Positions 1-6,017 of a stretch of 6,991 bases of DNA are shown piece by piece; the stretch's first letter is position 1; every line of letters starts with the position of its first letter. The notes beneath the pieces are model-generated. The model saw nothing but the letters and a program-made list of their open reading frames with translations, had not been told where the DNA came from and searched no databases. The position numbers and the translations under genes are program-made. The stretch is from Bacillota bacterium (GTDB lineage Bacteria > Bacillota > Clostridia > Peptostreptococcales > Acidaminobacteraceae), in NCBI GenBank assembly GCA_023443345.1, contig JAEZUZ010000026.1:1-6991 (forward strand). The letters are read 5' to 3'.

Positions 1-1253
1 GCCCAGTGCTTAATGATTCTAAAATAGATCAAATCGGAGATTGTGGTCCTTATATTCAGTCACAGAGACTTGATATATATCAAAAATATATAAAAGAGCT
101 TATTGACAAAGATTTAGCTTATCCTTGTTTTTGTTCGAAGGAAAGATTACAAAAACTAAGAGAATCCTATGATGAGAAGGACAGCCACAGAGGTTATGAC
201 GGACATTGTAGATGTATTCCAAAGGAAGAAGCTCTAGAAAGAATGAAGACAGAAGAACATGTCATAAGGATGAAGCTTCCAAATAGTCAAGACATCTCTT
301 TTGATGATTTAGTAAAAGGAAAAGTTACGTTTAATACATCAGACATGGATGATCAGGTGCTCATAAAGGCAGATGGATATCCTACATATCACTTTGCTGT
401 TGTAGTAGATGATCATCTAATGGGCATCACACATGTAATAAGGGGAGATGAGTGGCTAAGCTCTACACCAAAACATGTGCTCCTATATAGATATTTTGGA
501 TGGGACGAACCTAAGTTTGTACATCTGCCTGTAATACTAAATGAAAATCATAAAAAATTATCTAAAAGAGAGGGCGATGTTGCTGTTTCAGACTTTAGAA
601 AAAAGGGATTTTTGCCAGAAGCACTTCTAAACTTCCTTTCATTAGTAGGATGGTCACCTGAAGATGAACAAGAAATACTAAGTATAGATGAATTGATAAA
701 GAAATTTTCAATAGAAAGAATTTCTAAATCTTCTGGAGTTTTCAATTATGAAAAGTTAAGACATATTAATCATGTTTATATAAAGGAGATGGATTCTAAA
801 GAACTTCTTTCTAGGTTAAAGAATTACAAAGAACATTCATTTTTACTTCACCCTAAGGTAATAGATGCAATTGAGCTTATAAAAGAAAAGGTAGATTTAC
901 TAAGTGAATTTTATGATTATTTTGATGATTATCAACTAGATAAGATTGAGAATTATGCCGATGAATGTCATGAAGTATTTAGTCATGAAAAAACAAGGGA
1001 GCTTTTTGATTTCTTCTACAACAAAATAGAGAATGAAGATGAAATTACAGCTCAGGGAGTTAAGGACATACTAAAACTAGCCCAAAAAGAAGTTGGAGTT
1101 AAAGGTAAATTACTATTTATGCCAATAAGACTATTTGTAAATGGTTCCCCACATGGACCAGATCTTGCAAAAAGCATCGAAATACTTGGCAAAGAGAAAG
1201 TTTTAAAAAGACTAGACAATACAAGAGAGAGATTTTTTAATGAGGCTATATAA
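1..1253 (+). CDS. gltX: Glutamyl-tRNA synthetase, 5'-truncated by the window edge
   Basis: Class I aminoacyl-tRNA synthetase that charges tRNA-Glu with glutamate in the cytoplasm; in many Bacillota it also charges tRNA-Gln, and whether it does so here cannot be seen. The reading frame is open from the first base, with about 416 residues visible. Full-length family members have about 485-495, so roughly 70 N-terminal residues, including the HIGH motif, lie upstream. The in-frame GTG at 6 is not the true start. Visible are the GPYxQSxRLDIY block, a zinc-knuckle pattern CFC (126-134) and CRC (207-215), the catalytic-domain segment ADGYPTYHFAVVVDDHLMGITHVIRGDEW, and the class I KLSKR loop at 555-569. 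The helical anticodon-binding domain follows and ends in the usual region around LFVNGSPHGP. The end overlaps cysS by 14 bases. A T-box or promoter, if present, would be outside the window. Confidence 0.96.
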   Translation, partial: PVLNDSKIDQIGDCGPYIQSQRLDIYQKYIKELIDKDLAYPCFCSKERLQKLRESYDEKDSHRGYDGHCRCIPKEEALERMKTEEHVIRMKLPNSQDISFDDLVKGKVTFNTSDMDDQVLIKADGYPTYHFAVVVDDHLMGITHVIRGDEWLSSTPKHVLLYRYFGWDEPKFVHLPVILNENHKKLSKREGDVAVSDFRKKGFLPEALLNFLSLVGWSPEDEQEILSIDELIKKFSIERISKSSGVFNYEKLRHINHVYIKEMDSKELLSRLKNYKEHSFLLHPKVIDAIELIKEKVDLLSEFYDYFDDYQLDKIENYADECHEVFSHEKTRELFDFFYNKIENEDEITAQGVKDILKLAQKEVGVKGKLLFMPIRLFVNGSPHGPDLAKSIEILGKEKVLKRLDNTRERFFNEAI

Positions 1254-2625
1254 TACCCTTACAAGAAAAGTGGAAGATTTTATCCCAATAGAAGATAATA
1301 AAGTAAAGATATATACTTGTGGTCCTACTGTATATCATTTTGCTCACATTGGAAATTTAAGAACATATGTAATGGAGGATATTTTAGTTAGAACTCTTAT
1401 CGCTAGTGGTTATGATGTAACTAGAGCTATGAATATTACAGATGTTGGTCATTTAAGTAGTGATGCAGATGAAGGTGAAGACAAGATGGTAAAGGGTGCT
1501 AAGAGAGAGAACAAGAGCGTCTATGAGATAGCGCAGTTCTACACGGATGCATTTTTTAAAGATTGTAAAGATCTCAAAATAAAAAAGCCTGATGCTATTT
1601 TAAAAGCTACAGAATGTATAGATGACTATGTTGAATTTATAAAGGTACTAGAGGAAAAGGGATATACTTATAGAGCTGGTGGAAATATCTATTTTGATAT
1701 ATCAAAAGCAGATGACTACACAAAACTATCTAAGTTGCCACTAGACCAACTTCAACATGGAGCTAGAGAAGATGTAGAAGTAGATGTTTTAAAAAAGCAC
1801 CCAAGTGACTTTGTCCTGTGGTTTACAAAGAGTAAATTTGAAGATCAACAGATGAAGTGGGAAACACCATTTGGAACAGGTTATCCTGGATGGCATTTGG
1901 AGTGTTCTGTAATTGCACTTAAGTTATTAGGAGACAATATAGATATTCACTGTGGAGGAGTTGACCACATACATACTCATCACACAAATGAAATAGCTCA
2001 GACAGAAGGTTATACAGGAAAACACTGGGTCAACTACTGGTGGCATAGTGAGTTTTTGATTGATAACCAGGGAAAAATGAGTAAATCAAAAGGAGATTTT
2101 TTAACACTTAGCCTACTTAAGGAGAAGGGTTATGATCCAATGGTCTATAGGTATTATCTATTAAATGGGCATTATAGAAAACAGCAGACATTTACATTTA
2201 ATGCTCTTGATAATGCAAAGGATGCATACAATAAATTATTAGAAAAAACCTTAAGTTTAGATAAACCTATTGAGAGTGAAAAGTCACTTATTTACTATAA
2301 TAAGTTTTTGTCATTTATGCAGGATGACTTAAATACCGCAAATGGTTTAACAGTAGTGTATGATGTTCTAAATGACAGAGATATGTCATCAGGCGAAAAA
2401 GCTTATACAATTTTGAAAATAGATGAAGTTCTTAAGCTTGGTCTTTTTGATAAAGAAGAGTTAGAACCTGAATTTATCAAAAAAGTTGAAGATTTAATTG
2501 CTCTTAGATTAGAAGCTAAAAGAAATAGGGATTATAAAAGGGCAGATGAGTTAAGAGATGAACTAAACTCAATGGGAATTACCTTAAAGGATACAAAAGA
2601 CTCAACGACATGGACAAAAATATAA
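1240..2625 (+). CDS. cysS: Cysteinyl-tRNA synthetase, atypical active-site block
   Basis: Class I synthetase that ligates cysteine to tRNA-Cys. At 461 residues it has normal family length. Seen in the protein: the CGPTVY start block with probable zinc ligand C27, HIGN at 36-39, GWHLECS with C222, the zinc/cysteine-site block GGVDHIHTHHTNE at 239-251 (probable ligands H247 and E251), and KMSKS at 279-283. The C-terminal helical part carries RxxRDYxxADxxRDEL near 428-441 and ends in the typical GITLKDT...W region. The zinc residues known from the family appear intact. However, most CysRS read GGxDLxFPHHENE where this one reads GGVDHIHTHHTNE, so it belongs to a divergent subgroup. The ATG lies inside the end of gltX with only a weak purine-rich AGAGAGAG upstream, suggesting coupled translation. 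No cysE lies between gltX and cysS, unlike Bacillus subtilis. Confidence 0.95.
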   Translation: MRLYNTLTRKVEDFIPIEDNKVKIYTCGPTVYHFAHIGNLRTYVMEDILVRTLIASGYDVTRAMNITDVGHLSSDADEGEDKMVKGAKRENKSVYEIAQFYTDAFFKDCKDLKIKKPDAILKATECIDDYVEFIKVLEEKGYTYRAGGNIYFDISKADDYTKLSKLPLDQLQHGAREDVEVDVLKKHPSDFVLWFTKSKFEDQQMKWETPFGTGYPGWHLECSVIALKLLGDNIDIHCGGVDHIHTHHTNEIAQTEGYTGKHWVNYWWHSEFLIDNQGKMSKSKGDFLTLSLLKEKGYDPMVYRYYLLNGHYRKQQTFTFNALDNAKDAYNKLLEKTLSLDKPIESEKSLIYYNKFLSFMQDDLNTANGLTVVYDVLNDRDMSSGEKAYTILKIDEVLKLGLFDKEELEPEFIKKVEDLIALRLEAKRNRDYKRADELRDELNSMGITLKDTKDSTTWTKI

Positions 2626-3011
2626 GTGAATTTTCGGCAATTCAGTTAGCTTATTTAGGTGATGCAGTAATGGAGTTATATGTCAGAGAATATCTGATAA
2701 CTAGACACAATATATCTGTAGAAAATTTGCATAAATCTTCTATAAAATATGTCAGTGCAAAAGCTCAAAGTTACTCTGTACATGAATTAAATGATTTTTT
2801 TACTCAGGAAGAATTAGATTATATAAGAAGAGGTAGAAATTCTAAAAGTCATTCAAAGGCAAAAAATGCAACAATATCTCAATATCGATATGCAACAGGC
2901 CTTGAAACACTCTTTGGTTTTCTATATTTATCTAGAAATAAGCAGCGAATTAAAGAAATTATAGATAGGATAATTTACACAATAGACTCTAAGGAAGTTC
3001 AAAATGAATAA
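2610..3011 (+). CDS. mrnC: Mini-ribonuclease III
   Basis: Small RNase III-type endonuclease without a double-stranded-RNA-binding domain. In B. subtilis it performs the final trimming of 23S rRNA precursor ends, assisted by L3. At 133 residues it is typical for the family. The single catalytic domain begins with the RNase III signature AYLGDAVMELYVR, in which D18 is the predicted catalytic aspartate. It continues through HKSSIKYVSAKAQ and RRGRNSKS and ends with YRYATGLETLFGFLYL, where E99 is the second predicted metal-binding acid. The start codon lies 16 bases inside cysS. No good ribosome binding site precedes it: the nearest AAAGGA at 2586-2591 is 18 bases away. Translation is therefore probably coupled to cysS. 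The position between cysS and rlmB is the standard one in Bacillota. Confidence 0.94.
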   Translation: MDKNISEFSAIQLAYLGDAVMELYVREYLITRHNISVENLHKSSIKYVSAKAQSYSVHELNDFFTQEELDYIRRGRNSKSHSKAKNATISQYRYATGLETLFGFLYLSRNKQRIKEIIDRIIYTIDSKEVQNE

Positions 3012-3708
3012 TGATTCATATATAAAAGGGAGAAACGCGATATTAGAAGCATTGGAGTCCAACGTAGGTGTTGAAAAAGTTTTTATACAGTCAAAGATTA
3101 AAAATGATAAGTTAGAAAAGATAATATCACGCTGTAAAGAAAAGAAAATTCCCTTTTACTTTAAAGAAAAATTTTATTTAGATAATATAACCGATTTTCA
3201 TCAGGGAGTTATTGCACAAGTATCAAATATCTCTACATTAAGTTTAGAAGATTTAAGTGATGGCCCAGTTGTAGTACTTGACGGGCTTACAGATACTCAC
3301 AATGTTGGAGCTATAATAAGGTCAGCAGTAGCCTTTGGAATTAAAAATATTGTTTTAAGAACGAGAAATTCTGCTCCAATAAATGACACGGTTGCCAAAG
3401 AATCAGCAGGGGCAATATATAAGGCAAGAATTGCAAGAGTATCAAATATAAATTATGCATTAGAGTACTTTAAGGAAAATGGATATTGGGTCTATGGATC
3501 AAGCCTTAGAGCAAACGAAAAAATTCAAGATATGCAATTTGATAGGAAAAGTGTTATAATTATCGGAAGTGAGTCAAAGGGCATGAGCGTGCAGGTTGAG
3601 AAAAATTGTGATTTTAAATTTTATATCGATGCAAGTGGTTTTGAATCCCTAAACGCATCTGTTGCTGCGGGTATAATTTTTTACGAATTTAGCAGAAATT
3701 TAAAATAA
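3004..3708 (+). CDS. rlmB: 23S rRNA 2'-O-ribose methyltransferase, TrmH/SpoU family (RlmB-like)
   Basis: SpoU-class (SPOUT fold, trefoil-knot) methyltransferase that uses S-adenosylmethionine. The E. coli RlmB relative methylates G2251 in the 23S rRNA P loop. The 234-residue length fits. An N-terminal substrate-binding domain opens with GRNAILEAL (residues 9-17). The catalytic domain then shows motif 1 with N100 and R106 (DTHNVGAIIRSAVAFG), motif 2 IGSESKGM at 187-194 and motif 3 ESLNASVAAG at 214-223. The ATG overlaps the mrnC stop by 8 bases and has its own AGGAAG at 2992-2997, six bases upstream. Gene position supports RlmB over other SpoU paralogues, but substrate specificity is inferred from family and context. 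It closes the first operon; in B. subtilis yacP and sigH follow, and here they do not. Confidence 0.92.
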   Translation: MNNDSYIKGRNAILEALESNVGVEKVFIQSKIKNDKLEKIISRCKEKKIPFYFKEKFYLDNITDFHQGVIAQVSNISTLSLEDLSDGPVVVLDGLTDTHNVGAIIRSAVAFGIKNIVLRTRNSAPINDTVAKESAGAIYKARIARVSNINYALEYFKENGYWVYGSSLRANEKIQDMQFDRKSVIIIGSESKGMSVQVEKNCDFKFYIDASGFESLNASVAAGIIFYEFSRNLK

Positions 3709-3732
3709 AAAATAACTTGCATTTATTTTTTA
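3706..3732. repeat. 10-bp perfect AT-only inverted repeat after rlmB
   Basis: TAAAAAATAA at 3706-3715 is exactly complementary to TTATTTTTTA at 3723-3732, with a 7-base loop CTTGCAT. The left arm includes the rlmB stop codon. An RNA hairpin here would contain only A-U pairs but would end in a U-rich strand, so at most it is a weak terminator. As DNA it places A and T tracts on both sides of the -35 hexamer of the following promoter. Confidence 0.6.
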
Positions 3733-3745
3733 ATTGGGTTAAAAT
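3717..3745 (+). promoter_or_regulatory. Probable sigma-A-type promoter for tRNA-Thr and the rpmG-secE-nusG operon
   Basis: TTGCAT at 3717-3722 and TAAAAT at 3740-3745 are separated by exactly 17 bases, close to the TTGACA-17-TATAAT consensus. Transcription would be expected to begin around 3751-3753, giving a leader of only about 7-9 bases before the tRNA. There is no other gap between rlmB and the downstream operon. This is therefore the best visible candidate promoter for the tRNA and probably for the genes after it, although read-through from rlmB is also possible. Confidence 0.7.
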
Positions 3746-3759
3746 GTTTTATGCGATAT

Positions 3760-3836
3760 GCCCATATAGCTCAGGTGGTTAGAGCGTCGCCTTGGTAAGG
3801 CGGAGGTCGGCAGTTCAAATCTGCCTATGGGCTCCA
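3760..3836 (+). tRNA. tRNA-Thr, anticodon GGU
   Basis: A complete cloverleaf can be folded by eye. The acceptor stem pairs GCCCATA (3760-3766) with TATGGGC (3826-3832). The D stem pairs GCTC (3769-3772) with GAGC (3782-3785). The anticodon stem pairs TCGCC (3787-3791) with GGCGG (3799-3803) with one U-G pair. The T stem pairs GGCAG (3809-3813) with CTGCC (3821-3825) around the TTCAAAT loop. The anticodon GGT occupies 3794-3796 in the loop TTGGTAA and reads ACC and ACU threonine codons. The variable loop has five bases, the discriminator is U (3833), and CCA is encoded (3834-3836). The rpmG ribosome binding site begins only 15 bases after CCA, so tRNA and messenger are probably one primary transcript separated by tRNA 3' processing. 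Confidence 0.97.
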
Positions 3837-3851
3837 TTTGTTACAATCAAC

Positions 3852-3857
3852 AGGAGG
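3852..3857 (+). promoter_or_regulatory. Ribosome binding site deciding the rpmG start
   Basis: A perfect AGGAGG lies five bases before the ATG at 3863. It fixes the rpmG start there rather than at the in-frame ATG at 3827, which is inside the tRNA acceptor stem. Confidence 0.9.
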
Positions 3858-3862
3858 AATAC

Positions 3863-4012
3863 ATGAGGGTAAGAATTACATTAGCTTGTGAAGAATGTAA
3901 AAACAGAAATTACGACACTACTAAAAATAAGAAGACAAACACTGAACGTTTAGAGATGCGTAAGTACTGCAAACATTGTAAAAAACATACGCTACATAAA
4001 GAGACAAAGTAA
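3863..4012 (+). CDS. rpmG: 50S ribosomal protein L33, zinc-binding (C+) form
   Basis: Small large-subunit protein located near the E site. The 49-residue length is standard. It starts MRVRITLACEEC and contains two CxxC pairs, C9/C12 and C36/C39, forming the zinc ribbon of the zinc-dependent C+ type; zinc-independent paralogues lack these cysteines. RNxYxTTKNKKxxxxRLExRKYC is the family core. The ATG at 3863 is chosen because it has a perfect upstream AGGAGG and gives the family N-terminus; a longer frame would run into the tRNA gene. The stop is one base from the secE start. The order rpmG-secE-nusG is the common one in Bacillota. Confidence 0.96.
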   Translation: MRVRITLACEECKNRNYDTTKNKKTNTERLEMRKYCKHCKKHTLHKETK

Positions 4013-4013
4013 T

Positions 4014-4229
4014 ATGGCTAACAAAAATAATAATGAACGTATGGGAATAATTGCTCGCACCAAGAAATACTTTCACGGAGTAAAAAGCGAGTTAAAAAAG
4101 GTTACATGGCCTAATAAGAAAGATTTAAAAAACTATACCCTTATAGTACTAGGTGTTTCCCTTGTTGTTGCTGTTATAACAGGAATCTTTGATGTCCTAT
4201 TTTCACAAGTATTCCTGAATTGGCTATAG
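4014..4229 (+). CDS. secE: Preprotein translocase subunit SecE
   Basis: Essential small membrane subunit of the SecYEG channel that clamps SecY during protein export. The 71-residue length matches the short Gram-positive form with one membrane segment. Residues 20-41 form the conserved amphipathic region FHGVKSELKKVTWPNKKDLKNY, containing the KKVTWP signature. A hydrophobic membrane span runs from about 42 to 66, and the N-terminus should face the cytoplasm. It begins one base after the rpmG stop, with only a weak AAAGAG ten bases upstream, so coupling to rpmG is likely. Its stop codon is part of the nusG ribosome binding site. Confidence 0.95.
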   Translation: MANKNNNERMGIIARTKKYFHGVKSELKKVTWPNKKDLKNYTLIVLGVSLVVAVITGIFDVLFSQVFLNWL

Positions 4230-4233
4230 GAGG
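4228..4233 (+). promoter_or_regulatory. Ribosome binding site deciding the nusG start, overlapping the secE stop
   Basis: AGGAGG at 4228-4233 sits four bases before the ATG at 4238, and its first two bases are the last two of the secE TAG. An in-frame TTG at 4220 lies upstream of this site and has no ribosome binding site of its own, so it is rejected as the start. Confidence 0.85.
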
Positions 4234-4237
4234 GGAT

Positions 4238-4768
4238 ATGACCACTCAAGCAACACCTCAGTGGTATGTGGTTCACACATATTCAGGTCACGAAAAAAAG
4301 GTACAGGCATCTTTGCAAAGTAAGGTCGAAAGTCTTGAGATGCAGGATCTAATTTTAGATATTGAAGTTCCTATGGAAGATTCACCTGTAAAGAAAGATA
4401 ATAAGGTTATAATCAAGAAACGCAAGTTGTTTCCAGGCTATGTAATCGTAAAGATGATTATGAATGAAGATACTTGGTTCGTGGTTCGTAATACAAGGGG
4501 TGTAACTGGGTTTGTTGGACCGGGATCTACACCTGTTGCACTGAGTGAAGAAGAATTGCGACATATGGGTATCGTAGAGAAAAAACCAAATGTAAATATT
4601 GAATTTGCAGTTGGTGATGAAGTGTGCATAATCGATGGACCGTTTGCAGACTACAATGGAATTGTAAAGGCAATAAACTATGATAAGGGACTTATTACAG
4701 TTGAAGTAAATATGTTTGTTCGCCTTACATCTATTGAGTTTGAAGCGTATCAAATCGAAAAGCTATAA
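4238..4768 (+). CDS. nusG: Transcription termination/antitermination protein NusG
   Basis: RNA polymerase-binding elongation factor that affects pausing, Rho-dependent termination and transcription-translation coupling. The 176-residue product is of normal length. The NGN domain covers about residues 7-107, with WYVVHTYSGHEKKV at its start, FPGYVIVKM at 65-73 and the TRGVTGFVG segment at 86-94. The KOW domain follows from about 124, with VGDEVCIIDGPFADYNGIVKAIN. Its last strand reads MFVRLTSIEFEAYQI, whereas most NusG proteins have FGRxTPVEL here, so a glycine and a proline are replaced; the fold should otherwise be intact. The ATG at 4238 gives the familiar short N-terminus and has a strong ribosome binding site. 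The gene sits between secE and rplK as in most bacteria. Confidence 0.95.
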   Translation: MTTQATPQWYVVHTYSGHEKKVQASLQSKVESLEMQDLILDIEVPMEDSPVKKDNKVIIKKRKLFPGYVIVKMIMNEDTWFVVRNTRGVTGFVGPGSTPVALSEEELRHMGIVEKKPNVNIEFAVGDEVCIIDGPFADYNGIVKAINYDKGLITVEVNMFVRLTSIEFEAYQIEKL

Positions 4769-4780
4769 AGGAGGAGCAAT

Positions 4781-5206
4781 ATGGCTAAAAAAGTTATTGG
4801 TCTTATTAAATTGCAAATCCCTGCAGGTAAAGCTACACCAGCCCCACCAGTTGGTCCTGCTCTAAGTCAGCATGGGGTTAACATTGTTCAATTTACTAAG
4901 GAGTTCAATGCTAAAACTCAGAATCAAAACGGGATAATTACCCCTGTTGTTATTACAGTTTATGCAGATCGCTCTTTTACATTTGAACTAAAGACACCAC
5001 CGGCAGCTGTTCTTATTAAGAAGGCACTAGGTTTAGAAAGTGCTTCAGCAGTTCCTAACAAGACAAAGGTTGGTCAATTGACAAAGGCTCAAGTAAAGGA
5101 AATCGCAGAATTCAAAATGCGTGATCTAAATGCTAATACAATCGAGAGTGCAATGAGCATGATCGAAGGTACAGCAAGAAGTATGGGCGTAACGGTAGAG
5201 AAGTAG
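4781..5206 (+). CDS. rplK: 50S ribosomal protein L11
   Basis: Large-subunit protein of the GTPase-associated centre that binds the thiostrepton loop of 23S rRNA and is needed for RelA-type stringent signalling. The 141-residue length is exactly typical. The N-terminal domain carries IKLQIPAGKATPAPPVGPALSQHGVNI, including the proline-rich stretch hit by thiopeptide antibiotics. The C-terminal RNA-binding domain, from about residue 74, includes KTPPAAVLIKKALG and ends with MIEGTARSMGVTVE. A strong AGGAGG at 4769-4774, just after the nusG stop, lies six bases before the ATG. The gene forms the usual pair with rplA, separated by a possible regulatory hairpin. Confidence 0.97.
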   Translation: MAKKVIGLIKLQIPAGKATPAPPVGPALSQHGVNIVQFTKEFNAKTQNQNGIITPVVITVYADRSFTFELKTPPAAVLIKKALGLESASAVPNKTKVGQLTKAQVKEIAEFKMRDLNANTIESAMSMIEGTARSMGVTVEK

Positions 5207-5212
5207 AGAAAC

Positions 5213-5242
5213 CTGTGGGAGATTTTATCGGTTGTACCACGG
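5213..5242 (+). promoter_or_regulatory. Putative L1-binding hairpin in the rplK-rplA gap
   Basis: CTGTGG at 5213-5218 pairs with CCACGG at 5237-5242 (six pairs, one U-G). Inside, GAT (5221-5223) can pair with ATC (5227-5229), leaving an asymmetric internal loop. L1 is known in several bacteria to repress its own operon by binding an mRNA copy of its 23S rRNA target, a short stem with an asymmetric loop. The 3' arm runs into the GGAGGAGG ribosome binding site of rplA (5241-5248), which would let a bound L1 hide it. The role is inferred from shape and position. Confidence 0.5.
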
Positions 5243-5252
5243 AGGAGGATAG

Positions 5253-5939
5253 ATGAAGAAATCAAAAAAATGGATCCTTAACTCACAGCGTTATGACAAG
5301 AATCAAGTATTTGAGATTTCAGAAGCTGTAAAGCTTATGAAAGAAATGCAACCAGCTAAGTTTGATGAATCTGTAGAGGTTCACTTCAGACTTGGTGTTG
5401 ATGGTCGTCATGCTGATCAACAAGTTAGGGGTGCGACAGTTCTGCCTCATGGGACAGGAAAGACAAGTAGTGTTCTAGTTTTTGCTAAAGGCGATAAGGC
5501 TGAAGAAGCAAAAAAAGCAGGAGCAGATTTTGTCGGTGCCGAAGAGTTGGCAGAAAAAATTCAAAAAGAAAATTGGTTTGAATTTGATGTTATCGTTGCT
5601 ACACCTGATATGATGGGAGTTGTTGGTAGACTAGGTCGTGTTTTAGGACCTAAGGGATTAATGCCAAACCCTAAGTCAGGAACAGTAACAATGGATCTTG
5701 CAAAAGCTATTGAAGAAATCAAAGCTGGTAAGGTAGAATATAGATTAGAAAAATCAAATCAAATTCACGTATCAGTGGGAAAACTTTCTTTCACTGATGA
5801 GCAGTTAGTTGAAAACATTCAAGTTATCATCGAAACTGTAGCCAAGGCAAAACCATCAGCAGCAAAGGGAACATATTTTAAAAATGTTTCAATATGCTCA
5901 ACAATGGGCCCTGGTATTAAAGTAGATCCGAAACTATAA
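5253..5939 (+). CDS. rplA: 50S ribosomal protein L1
   Basis: Forms the mobile L1 stalk that guides deacylated tRNA out of the E site, and is often a translational repressor of its own messenger. The 228-residue length is typical. Domain I contains FDESVEVHFRLGVDGRHADQQVRGATVLPHGTGKT near residues 38-72, slightly varied from the usual DPRKADQQVRG. Domain II holds FDVIVATPDMMGVVGRLGRVLGPKGLMPNPKSGTV near 114-148. Domain I resumes with the SVGK segment and ends in TYFKNVSICSTMGPGIKVD. GGAGGAGG at 5241-5248 precedes the ATG at 5253. An L10 leader follows the stop codon, so rplKA and rplJL can be expressed at different levels. Confidence 0.97.
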   Translation: MKKSKKWILNSQRYDKNQVFEISEAVKLMKEMQPAKFDESVEVHFRLGVDGRHADQQVRGATVLPHGTGKTSSVLVFAKGDKAEEAKKAGADFVGAEELAEKIQKENWFEFDVIVATPDMMGVVGRLGRVLGPKGLMPNPKSGTVTMDLAKAIEEIKAGKVEYRLEKSNQIHVSVGKLSFTDEQLVENIQVIIETVAKAKPSAAKGTYFKNVSICSTMGPGIKVDPKL

Positions 5940-5949
5940 AACTTTTTAC

Positions 5950-6017
5950 CCAAGACAGTAGGTGCGTGTGCTTAATTTCCTACCGAGGTGGAAGATAAGC
6001 CTCTTCTTACGTCTTGG
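5950..6017 (+). ncRNA. L10 leader, ribosomal protein autoregulatory RNA
   Basis: The sequence fits the L10 leader class known upstream of rplJ in Bacillota, which binds the L10(L12)4 complex. The closing stem pairs CCAAGAC (5950-5956) with GTCTTGG (6011-6017). The second stem pairs GTAGG (5958-5962) with CCTAC (5979-5983) and encloses the characteristic TGC...TTAAT internal region. The conserved CCGAGGTG follows. A third short stem pairs GAAGA (5991-5995) with TCTTC (6002-6006). The position, between rplA and rplJ, is the expected one. In B. subtilis this leader works by transcription attenuation, and the terminator here at 6000-6029 overlaps its 3' side. Confidence 0.9.

Noticed and set aside
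3839..3847. Extended -10 promoter (TG-T-TACAAT) between the tRNA and rpmG.
   Set aside because: Transcription would start around 3854, inside the rpmG ribosome binding site, and no -35 is present.
3827..3862. Longer rpmG reading frame starting at an ATG at 3827.
   Set aside because: The ATG is part of the tRNA-Thr acceptor stem and adds 12 residues foreign to L33. The ATG at 3863 has a perfect AGGAGG.
4220..4237. TTG start for nusG six codons upstream.
   Set aside because: It lies inside secE without a ribosome binding site. The AGGAGG at 4228-4233 serves the ATG at 4238.
4382..4753. Minus-strand open frames opposite nusG (also 4438-4629 and 548-745 opposite gltX).
   Set aside because: Shadows of well-supported genes, with no family resemblance or ribosome binding site worth noting.
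5912..5940. Promoter with TATAAA at 5935-5940 just before the L10 leader.
   Set aside because: The -35 position (TGGTAT at 17 bases spacing) is a poor match and the box covers the rplA stop. Read-through from rplKA is simpler.
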